Below, piece after piece: positions 57,159 to 64,000 of a DNA stretch of 64,000 nucleotides; position 1 is the first letter of the stretch, and each line of letters begins with the position of its first letter. The notes below the pieces were generated by a model that was not told the origin of the DNA, made no database searches, and saw only the letters and a program-made list of their open reading frames with translations. The translations under genes were made by a program, and so were the position numbers. The stretch is from Cognatundibacterium squillarum (lineage in GTDB: Bacteria; Pseudomonadota; Gammaproteobacteria; Burkholderiales; Burkholderiaceae_D): NCBI RefSeq assembly GCF_014652435.1, contig NZ_BMYU01000011.1, forward strand, positions 62,001-126,000, read 5' to 3'.

Positions 57159-57593
57159 TATTTCCGCCGGTTCAGCTACAGGTCTTTCCGACTTTCGCCT
57201 GAGCGGATCGCAACAGGATAGTCAGAATTTCCCAAAAAACGGGAGAATACTGCATATCCCGCACTGCAACAATGACATTTTCATGACAAAAAAGTTCAGT
57301 GAACGTCAGCAGACCAGTCCGCACATACCGCCCCTAAAACCGGCAGCCTGCAAATAGCAGCAACGAGCAATATCAACTTATTAAGGAATCAGACGGAACC
57401 GGAAAATCCGGCATCCGGTATGCAGAGTTCGTCATCAGGCATTTCCGGAGAGCCGGACTTTCTGCCGACGACCGCCGGGTTGCTGTGCTGAACACCGCAT
57501 TTGAGGCATTTTCAGGGGTTTTCGGGCTGTTCCGGAGGTCTTCAGAGATACCATGCTCTCAGCCCGTAACGGGACGCAGCCGGTGGACGAATC

Positions 57594-57617
57594 AATGAAT
57601 GAATGAATGAATGAATG
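57594..57617. repeat. Tetranucleotide repeat (AATG)6
   Basis: Six perfect tandem AATG units, flanked by AATC before and AACG after. It lies outside any gene, 31 bases from the ssb terminator. Slippage could change its length, but no reading frame would be switched. Confidence 0.9.
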
Positions 57618-57647
57618 AACGATTGAGTAAGTGAATGCCACAAATGA

Positions 57648-57681
57648 AAAAGCACCGGAACTGTACAGTTGCGGTGCTTTT
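57648..57681 (-). terminator. Terminator of ssb
   Basis: AAAAGCACCG pairs with CGGTGCTTTT, and the interior AACTGT pairs with ACAGTT past a G-G mismatch. On the minus strand it ends in T5 followed by CATTTG. It lies about 40 bases after the ssb stop. Confidence 0.88.
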
Positions 57682-57720
57682 GCGATTGCGCCGGCCTGAG
57701 AGCCGGATGCTTTACCGTGA

Positions 57721-58218
57721 TCAGAACGGGATATCGTCGTCCATATCGGAGAAGTTCGGAGCCGGACGCTGTGCCGGTGCCTGACGTGCCGGTGCAGACT
57801 GCTGCTGCGGACGGGATGCCATTGCCGGTGGCGGTGCGCCGTAGCCATCATCCATCGCCATACCGCCGCCCATGCCGCCGCTCTGACGCGAACCCAGCAT
57901 TTGCATGCTGTCAGCACGGATATCGGTTGCGTATTTTTCCACGCCGTCTTTATCCATGTATTTACGGGTGCGCAGCGAACCTTCAACGTACACTTGCGAA
58001 CCTTTCTTCAGGTACTGACCGGCGATTTCTGCCAGTTTGCCGAAGAAAGTGATGCGGTGCCATTCGGTCTGCTCTTTCTTTTCACCGGAAACTTTGTCTT
58101 TCCAGGTGTCGGTGGTGGCTACCGTAATGCTGGTCATGGCATCACCACTTGGCATATAACGGGTTTCCGGATCGCGGCCCAGATTGCCAACGATGATTAC
58201 TTTATTCACAGATGCCAT
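57721..58218 (-). CDS. ssb: Single-stranded DNA-binding protein
   Basis: 165 residues: an OB-fold (1-108; [51 protein letters not shown]), a Gly/Met/Gln/Pro-rich linker, and the acidic tip DMDDDIPF that recruits repair and replication enzymes. It follows the MFS gene by 48 bases. The order uvrA (divergent), MFS, ssb is common in betaproteobacteria. Confidence 0.97.
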   Translation of the reverse strand: MASVNKVIIVGNLGRDPETRYMPSGDAMTSITVATTDTWKDKVSGEKKEQTEWHRITFFGKLAEIAGQYLKKGSQVYVEGSLRTRKYMDKDGVEKYATDIRADSMQMLGSRQSGGMGGGMAMDDGYGAPPPAMASRPQQQSAPARQAPAQRPAPNFSDMDDDIPF

Positions 58219-58266
58219 GCATTTCTCCTGTCTGTCTTGCTTACTTACTCTGTTCTGATTTCCGGT

Positions 58267-59502
58267 TTATGCCTGCGCGGCAGGTTTGCTGCGGCGGGCG
58301 ATTTCCGGCATGCTGGCTGCGATTATAAGCCAGATAAGCGTCAGTCCGGCACATAAAGCGAACACAGCCTGTGCACTGACATACTGGGTTAACAAGCCGC
58401 CTGAAGCTGCACCGGCCGCGATACCCAGCGCCTGCATCGTGTTATACACCCCGAGCGCCGCCCCTTTGGCTGCCGGTGGCGCAAGACGCGACACGAGCGA
58501 TGGCTGACTGGCTTCCAGTGTGTTAAACGCGATAAAAAATACAAACAGGAAGGTGATCAGCAGCAAGGCATGTTGCATGCCGAGCCAGAAACCGATTTGC
58601 GATACCAGCAGCAAAGCGATCGCACCGAGGAATACCGGTTTCATCTTGCCGTATTTTTCACCGACGAAAATCGCCGGCAGCATCGCCACAAACGACACCA
58701 GCATCACCGGCAGATAAATCTTCCAGTGACTCGCCACCGGAATATCTGCCACATGCACCAGCGCTGCCGGCAATACGACAAACATTGCCATCTGCGCAAA
58801 ATGCAGCACAAATACGCCGGCATTCAGGCGCATCAGTTCGGGCAGCATCAGTACGGTACGGAACGGTACGCGCTCACTTTTGACTGCTTCCACGTCCGGC
58901 ACGACCCATTTCACCAGCGCCATTGCACCGGCACCCAGAACGGCGATCAGCACAAACATCGCCACCATGCCCATGCTTTGGTACATGACCGGCGATAACA
59001 CCATCGCCAGCGCAAAGGTCAGGCCGATGGAGCCGCCTATCATCGCCATGGCTTTGGTGCGGTGCTGTTCACGGGTGGAGTCTGCCACCAGTGCGGTAAT
59101 GGCAGCGGAAATCGCGCCCAGCCCCTGAATACCGCGCCCTATCATGATCCAGACCAGACTGTGTGCAAATGCACAGATCAGCGCACCGGCAACGAATAAG
59201 GCGAGACCGGTCAGAATGACCGGTTTGCGACCGAAACGGTCGGATGCCATGCCAAACGGAATCTGAAAAAATGCCTGCACCAGACTGAACATGCCCAGTG
59301 CCAGCCCGACCATCACGGCGTTATCACCGCCTTCCAGTCCGCGTGCATACAAGGCAAATACCGGCGACAGCATGAACAAGCCCAGCATGCGCAATGCAAA
59401 TACCGAGGCCAGTGCCGAACTGGCGCGGACTTCCTGACGCGTCATACCCGTGGCGCTTGCCACCGGTTCCGGCGTGTCTTTCAGGTTAGTTGCAAAACTC
59501 AT
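58267..59502 (-). CDS. MFS transporter
   Basis: 411 residues with 12 predicted membrane helices. The motif [14 protein letters not shown] between helices 2 and 3 is the MFS signature. It resembles the YajR/DHA1 group, but the C-terminal cytoplasmic domain of YajR is absent. The substrate is unknown. It is divergent from uvrA with 119 bases between starts. Confidence 0.93.
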   Translation of the reverse strand: MSFATNLKDTPEPVASATGMTRQEVRASSALASVFALRMLGLFMLSPVFALYARGLEGGDNAVMVGLALGMFSLVQAFFQIPFGMASDRFGRKPVILTGLALFVAGALICAFAHSLVWIMIGRGIQGLGAISAAITALVADSTREQHRTKAMAMIGGSIGLTFALAMVLSPVMYQSMGMVAMFVLIAVLGAGAMALVKWVVPDVEAVKSERVPFRTVLMLPELMRLNAGVFVLHFAQMAMFVVLPAALVHVADIPVASHWKIYLPVMLVSFVAMLPAIFVGEKYGKMKPVFLGAIALLLVSQIGFWLGMQHALLLITFLFVFFIAFNTLEASQPSLVSRLAPPAAKGAALGVYNTMQALGIAAGAASGGLLTQYVSAQAVFALCAGLTLIWLIIAASMPEIARRSKPAAQA

Positions 59503-59621
59503 AATGCTTATCCCGATCTGTATCCGGTCGTACGCGATTTGCAGCGCCGGAGTACAGCTGTAACGAAAACCCGTTATAGTAGCAGGTTGCTTGTCTGTGC
59601 AAAAAATTTCCGTGAGCCACT

Positions 59622-62573
59622 ATGACTAAACGCATTAAAGCCGCTTCCAGCCCTGCACCTGCCGAACTCGAATTCACCGCTGATGACTTGCCGCTGATGC
59701 AAAAACGCGAGCTGATCCGGGTGCGCGGTGCCAGAACCCATAACCTGAAAAACATCAGTCTGGATATCCCGCGTAATAAGCTGGTGGTGATTACCGGCCT
59801 GTCCGGCTCGGGCAAATCCTCACTCGCGTTTGATACGCTGTATGCAGAAGGTCAGCGCCGCTATGTAGAATCGTTGTCTGCCTATGCGCGCCAGTTCCTG
59901 CAACTGATGGAAAAACCGGATGTGGATCTGATCGAAGGTTTGTCTCCGGCGATTTCGATTGAACAGAAAGCGACGTCGCACAACCCGCGCTCCACCGTCG
60001 GCACAGTCACGGAAATCCACGATTATCTGCGTTTGCTGTACGCCCGCGTGGGTACGCCTTACTGCCCTGACCATCCGGAAAACCCGCTGGCAGCGCAATC
60101 GGTCTCACAAATGGTAGACGCCGTGCTGGCGATGCCGGAAGAAACCAAGCTGATGATTCTGGCGCCGGTAGTCGCGAACCGCAAAGGTGAGCATCTGGAT
60201 TTGTTTGAACAAATGCAGGCGCAGGGTTTTGTGCGTTTCCGGATTCAGAGCGGCACGCACGAGGCACGCATCTACGAAGCGGATGATTTGCCAAAGCTGA
60301 AGAAAACCGAAAAACACACGATTGATGTGGTGATTGACCGCGTCAAAGTCCGTGCCGATATTAAGCAGCGTCTGGCAGAGTCGTTTGAAACCTGCCTGCG
60401 TATCGCGGATGGCCGCTCGGTCGTCCTGAACATGGACAGTGGCCACGAACAATTATTCTCGAACAAATTTGCCTGCCCGGTCTGCGGCTATGCACTGCAG
60501 GAACTGGAACCGCGTCTGTTCTCGTTTAACAACCCGATGGGTGCCTGTCAGGAATGTGACGGTCTCGGACATATTGAATTCTTCGATCCGAAACGCATTG
60601 TCGCCTTCCCTAACCTGTCACTGGCCAGCGGTGCAATCAAGGGCTGGGACCGCCGTAATCAGTTTTATTTCCAGATGCTGACGGCAATTGCCGCTTTCTA
60701 TGAATTCGATCTGGACACGCCGTTTGAAGAATTACCGGAACAGGCGAAACAAGTCATTCTGTACGGTTCCGGCCGCCAGCAGATTCCGTTCACTTATCTG
60801 AATGAGCGCGGCAAAGCCGTCGTGAAAGAACACAGCTTCGAAGGTGTGGTGAATAATCTGCAGCGCCGCTACCGCGAAACTGATTCGATGGCGGTGCGTG
60901 AAGAACTGGCGAAGTTCATCAATGAAAAACAATGTCCGTCCTGCCACGGTGCGCGTCTGCGTACCGAAGCGCGCTATGTGCGTGTTGGCAACGGCGCTCA
61001 GGAAAAAGCGATTTACGAAGTCAGCGGTATGCCGCTGCGCGACACGCTGCGCTTTTTCCGCGAGCTGACTCTGCAAGGCAGCAAAGCCGAAATCGCAGAC
61101 CGTATCATTAAAGAAATCACGTCGCGCCTGACCTTCCTGAACAATGTCGGTCTGGATTATCTGTCGCTGGAACGCAGTGCAGATACGCTGTCCGGCGGCG
61201 AAGCCCAGCGTATCCGTCTGGCATCGCAGATCGGTTCCGGTCTGACCGGCGTCATGTATGTACTGGATGAACCATCGATTGGTCTGCATCAGCGCGATAA
61301 CGACAGGCTGATTGATACGCTCAAGCATTTGCGTGACATCGGCAACAGCGTGCTGGTGGTGGAGCATGATGAGGATGCGATCCGCGCCGCTGACTTTATT
61401 GTTGATATGGGTATCGGTGCCGGTGTACACGGCGGTAATGTGATTACCCACGGTGATCTGAATGCGATCACCGGCAATAAAGAATCGCTGACAGCACGCT
61501 ATCTGACCGGCGAACTGGAAATTTCCGTTCCGGCAGAACGCACCGTCAACAATCCGGAAAAACAGCTGACGATAAAAGGCGCGAGCGGTAATAACCTGAA
61601 AAAAGTCGATATGCACTTACCGGTCGGTTTGCTGACCTGCGTGACCGGTGTTTCCGGTTCCGGCAAATCCACGCTGGTCAACGATACGCTGTTCCACGTT
61701 GCGGCCCGACATTTGTACGGTTCGCAAACAGAACCGGCACCGTTTGAACATGTCAGCGGTCTGGAGCATTTCGATAAAGTGATTTCTGTCGATCAGGCAC
61801 CGATAGGCCGCACACCGCGCTCGAATCCGGCGACTTACACCGGCTTGTTCACACCGATCCGCGACTTATTTTCCGAAGTACCGACCGCCAAAGAACGCGG
61901 TTACAGCGCGGGCCGTTTCTCGTTTAACGTGAAAGGCGGACGCTGCGAATCCTGTCAGGGCGATGGCGTGATCAAAGTCGAAATGCACTTCCTGCCGGAT
62001 GTGTATGTGCCGTGTGATGTCTGCCACGGCAAACGCTATAACCGCGAAACACTGGAAGTGCAGTACAAAGGAAAAAACATCCACGAAGTGCTGGAAATGA
62101 CCGTGGAAGATGCGCATGAATTTTTCAGCGCGGTGCCGGTCATTCGCCGCAAACTGCAAACGCTGCTGGATGTCGGCCTCGGCTACATCCGCCTCGGACA
62201 AAGCGCCACCACGCTTTCCGGCGGTGAGGCGCAACGCGTTAAACTGGCACTGGAACTCTCGAAACGGGATACCGGCCGCACGCTGTACATTCTGGATGAA
62301 CCAACCACCGGTCTGCATTTCCACGATATCGCACTGTTGTTAAAAGTCATTCATCGTCTGCGCGATCACGGCAATACACTGGTGGTGATTGAACACAATC
62401 TGGACGTGATCAAAACTGCAGACTGGCTGATTGATCTGGGGCCGGAAGGCGGTGCCGGTGGTGGCCGCATTGTGGCTTCCGGTACGCCGGAACAAGTGGC
62501 GGTGAATCCTGACAGTGTGACCGGAAAATATCTGCAACCTTTGTTATCAAAATCCGGCAAGTCCGCCGTTTAA
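59622..62573 (+). CDS. uvrA: Excinuclease ABC subunit A
   Basis: 983 residues. Two ABC ATPase domains are complete ([14 protein letters not shown] and [13 protein letters not shown]; two LSGGEAQR signatures), with zinc motifs CPVCGY / [14 protein letters not shown] and CESCQGDG / [10 protein letters not shown]. It detects bulky DNA damage with UvrB. About 30 residues precede the usual start ([14 protein letters not shown]); an internal ATG at 59697 is possible but has no ribosome site. I see no convincing LexA box upstream. Confidence 0.97.
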   Translation: MTKRIKAASSPAPAELEFTADDLPLMQKRELIRVRGARTHNLKNISLDIPRNKLVVITGLSGSGKSSLAFDTLYAEGQRRYVESLSAYARQFLQLMEKPDVDLIEGLSPAISIEQKATSHNPRSTVGTVTEIHDYLRLLYARVGTPYCPDHPENPLAAQSVSQMVDAVLAMPEETKLMILAPVVANRKGEHLDLFEQMQAQGFVRFRIQSGTHEARIYEADDLPKLKKTEKHTIDVVIDRVKVRADIKQRLAESFETCLRIADGRSVVLNMDSGHEQLFSNKFACPVCGYALQELEPRLFSFNNPMGACQECDGLGHIEFFDPKRIVAFPNLSLASGAIKGWDRRNQFYFQMLTAIAAFYEFDLDTPFEELPEQAKQVILYGSGRQQIPFTYLNERGKAVVKEHSFEGVVNNLQRRYRETDSMAVREELAKFINEKQCPSCHGARLRTEARYVRVGNGAQEKAIYEVSGMPLRDTLRFFRELTLQGSKAEIADRIIKEITSRLTFLNNVGLDYLSLERSADTLSGGEAQRIRLASQIGSGLTGVMYVLDEPSIGLHQRDNDRLIDTLKHLRDIGNSVLVVEHDEDAIRAADFIVDMGIGAGVHGGNVITHGDLNAITGNKESLTARYLTGELEISVPAERTVNNPEKQLTIKGASGNNLKKVDMHLPVGLLTCVTGVSGSGKSTLVNDTLFHVAARHLYGSQTEPAPFEHVSGLEHFDKVISVDQAPIGRTPRSNPATYTGLFTPIRDLFSEVPTAKERGYSAGRFSFNVKGGRCESCQGDGVIKVEMHFLPDVYVPCDVCHGKRYNRETLEVQYKGKNIHEVLEMTVEDAHEFFSAVPVIRRKLQTLLDVGLGYIRLGQSATTLSGGEAQRVKLALELSKRDTGRTLYILDEPTTGLHFHDIALLLKVIHRLRDHGNTLVVIEHNLDVIKTADWLIDLGPEGGAGGGRIVASGTPEQVAVNPDSVTGKYLQPLLSKSGKSAV

Positions 62574-62588
62574 GTTTTTTCAGAAGTT

Positions 62589-63167
62589 ATGTCTATACGT
62601 CTTATCGTGGGGCTGGGCAATCCCGGTCCCGAATATGAACAAACCCGCCACAATGCGGGTTTCTGGCTGGTCGATCAGTATCCGGTCAGTCTCGCACCGG
62701 ATAAAAATTTTAAAGCGCTGGTCGGCAAAACCCGTATCGCCGGTCAGGATGTGTGGCTGATGCAACCGCAAACATTTATGAACCGCTCCGGTCAGTCGGT
62801 CGGTGCAATTTGCCGTTTCTATAAAATCACACCGGATCAGGTACTGGTGGTGCATGATGAACTGGATATGCTGCCCGGCGTTGCCAAGCTGAAAAAAGGT
62901 GGTTCTTCCGGCGGTCATAACGGTCTGAAAGATATTACCGCTGCGCTCGGCACGCAGGACTACTGGCGTCTGCGTATCGGCATTGGCCATCCGCGCAGCC
63001 TGAATCTGAACCAGAATGTAGCGGACTTTGTATTGCACCGCCCGCGTCGTGAAGAGCAAAGCCTGATTGAAGAATCGATTGCCGACAGCCTCCAGGCAAT
63101 CCCTCTGATGGTGGAAGGCAAAACGGCTGAAGCTATGATGCAGTTACATTCACCGAAGAAAACCTGA
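62589..63167 (+). CDS. pth: Peptidyl-tRNA hydrolase
   Basis: 192 residues. [26 protein letters not shown] holds the catalytic His of the family; [22 protein letters not shown] with Asp, and [13 protein letters not shown] are all present. It recycles peptidyl-tRNA. It starts 15 bases after uvrA, where many betaproteobacteria have the rplY (L25) gene before pth instead. Confidence 0.96.
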   Translation: MSIRLIVGLGNPGPEYEQTRHNAGFWLVDQYPVSLAPDKNFKALVGKTRIAGQDVWLMQPQTFMNRSGQSVGAICRFYKITPDQVLVVHDELDMLPGVAKLKKGGSSGGHNGLKDITAALGTQDYWRLRIGIGHPRSLNLNQNVADFVLHRPRREEQSLIEESIADSLQAIPLMVEGKTAEAMMQLHSPKKT

Positions 63168-63184
63168 ATACTGCCCGTGCTGCC

Positions 63185-64000
63185 ATGACACACTCTTCTC
63201 TGCGTATTTTTGCCGGCCCTTCCGCATTGCGTCGTATTGAACAATACGGCTTGCAGGCTGCAGATGTTGCTGTCATTCCGGCAGCAGCAGGCGGCCCGAA
63301 AGGCTTGATTCTGCAAAAGCTGGATCAGTGGTTATTCGGCAGCTGGTTAGCTTCCTCCCCTGCACCGCGCACGCTGATCGGTGCATCGATAGGTTCATGG
63401 CGCATGGCAGCTGCTGCCTGCGCGGATCCTGTCGCTGGTTTTCAGCGACTCGGCGATTTATATTGCGGGCAAACCTATCCGGAAAATCCGGATACAGATT
63501 GCGTCACCCACGAAATCAGTGGCATGCTGGACCAGCTGATCGGTGGTTATGAACAGGAAATTCTGAGCAATCCTGCTTACCGTCTGCATATTCTGACCAA
63601 CCGTGGTCTGCGGCATTTGCAAACCGCCAACAGCCTGAACGCTGAAAAGACGGCCTTTGCCCGTGCCGCACTGGCCAACCTGCGCGGACGCAGTCATCTG
63701 GCTGCACATCTGGAACGTGTGGTGTTCAGCGATCAGCGCGACTCCCTGCCCTGGCTGACGCAAACATTTGATGCATTCAGCACGGTGTTCACACCACTGC
63801 AGACTGATAATCTGCGGCAAGCCTTGCTGGCGTCAGGAACACTGCCGCTGATTATGAATAAAGTGTCCGGTATTCCGGCTGCGCCGCAAGGGCAGTACTG
63901 GGATGGCGGCATTATTGATTACCATCTGGCCTTTCCTTATCACCGGCTCGGGCAGGATCAACTGGTGCTGTATCCGCATTTCGCGCCTTACGTAGTGCCG
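63185..64000 (+). CDS. Patatin-like phospholipase (3' end outside window)
   Basis: Open from the ATG at 63185, 17 bases after pth, to the right edge (272 codons), so the C-terminus is missing. The Gly-rich oxyanion loop is AAAGGPKG, the nucleophile elbow GASIGS (Ser of GxSxG) and the dyad Asp is in YWDGGIIDYH. This is the patatin fold, which hydrolyses lipid esters. There is no signal peptide. Substrate unknown. Confidence 0.88.
   Translation, partial: MTHSSLRIFAGPSALRRIEQYGLQAADVAVIPAAAGGPKGLILQKLDQWLFGSWLASSPAPRTLIGASIGSWRMAAAACADPVAGFQRLGDLYCGQTYPENPDTDCVTHEISGMLDQLIGGYEQEILSNPAYRLHILTNRGLRHLQTANSLNAEKTAFARAALANLRGRSHLAAHLERVVFSDQRDSLPWLTQTFDAFSTVFTPLQTDNLRQALLASGTLPLIMNKVSGIPAAPQGQYWDGGIIDYHLAFPYHRLGQDQLVLYPHFAPYVVP

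Larger units (their letters stand above)
57159..57720. other. Spacer between binding-protein gene and ssb
   Basis: 562 bases with no gene. It holds a six-copy AATG repeat (57594-57617) and the ssb terminator (57648-57681). 57159-57360 should contain the minus-strand promoter of copy B, but no clear hexamers were found. The remainder is GC-rich and shows nothing I can name. Confidence 0.6.

Noticed and set aside
59503-59621. LexA (SOS) box before uvrA
   Set aside because: A 10-bp palindrome TACAGCTGTA (59553-59562) is present, but it lacks the CTG-N10-CAG layout of a LexA site.

Overview
The window looks like chromosomal DNA of a betaproteobacterium of the order Burkholderiales, most likely family Oxalobacteraceae; I cannot fix the genus. 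The reasons are gene order (petABC-sspA-sspB, mlaFEDACB with mlaA inside the operon, hisGDCBHAFIE running into hinT and tatABC, a uvrA/MFS/ssb cluster), a short HisG and a GC content near 50 percent by eye. No phage, integron, CRISPR array, rRNA or replication origin was seen. The only mobile-type gene is a REP-associated tyrosine transposase.

Layout. 1-3379 (minus): envelope cluster of a partial secreted protein, an LpoB-like lipoprotein, a YcfL-like protein and a 500-residue lipoprotein. 3582-7037: secreted alpha/beta hydrolase (minus) and Tex (plus). 7038-11791: an aldehyde-oxidation module, with a sigma-54 promoter and repeated TGTCACA-type sites before an acetaldehyde-type dehydrogenase, a DUF779 gene, and an opposing AcoR-type sigma-54 activator. 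12105-13027: grxD-ubiX. 13016-17250 (minus): a PAS-rich HisKA_2 kinase overlapping a REC-PAS-PAS-GGDEF-EAL regulator. 17398-19587: a DPP4-type peptidase. 19768-24059 (minus): tRNA-Thr, sspB, sspA and the cytochrome bc1 genes. 24366-27482: mscL, a Nif3-family gene, a DegS-like protease and a DUF2461 gene.

27495-44169 is a long minus-strand block. Read in the transcribed direction it is mlaFEDACB (phospholipid transport), an ABC exporter, ibaG-murA, hisG-hisD, an orphan DNA methyltransferase, hisC-B-H-A-F-I-E, hinT and tatABC. Many junctions are 1- or 4-base overlaps. The block joins outer-membrane lipid balance, peptidoglycan precursor synthesis, histidine synthesis and twin-arginine export. 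The Rieske protein encoded at 23445-24059 carries a twin-arginine signal and is a likely Tat client.

44170-44903 is a gene-poor stretch with a 51-bp direct repeat and an 11-bp inverted repeat. gltD and gltB (glutamate synthase) follow on the minus strand, then the transposase gene with nearby GGGTCAGAGT motifs. 52544-54169 is a chemoreceptor. 54476-57158 holds a small unknown protein and two tandem PhnD-like substrate-binding proteins with no transporter beside them. 57721-64000 holds ssb, an MFS transporter, uvrA, pth and the start of a patatin-like gene.

Most genes are conserved housekeeping genes. The items most worth checking are the LpoB/YcfL cluster, the methyltransferase inside the his operon, the tandem orphan binding proteins, the sigma-54 regulatory region with its unexplained CCCCCGGGGG palindrome, and the repeat-bearing spacer between mlaF and gltD.
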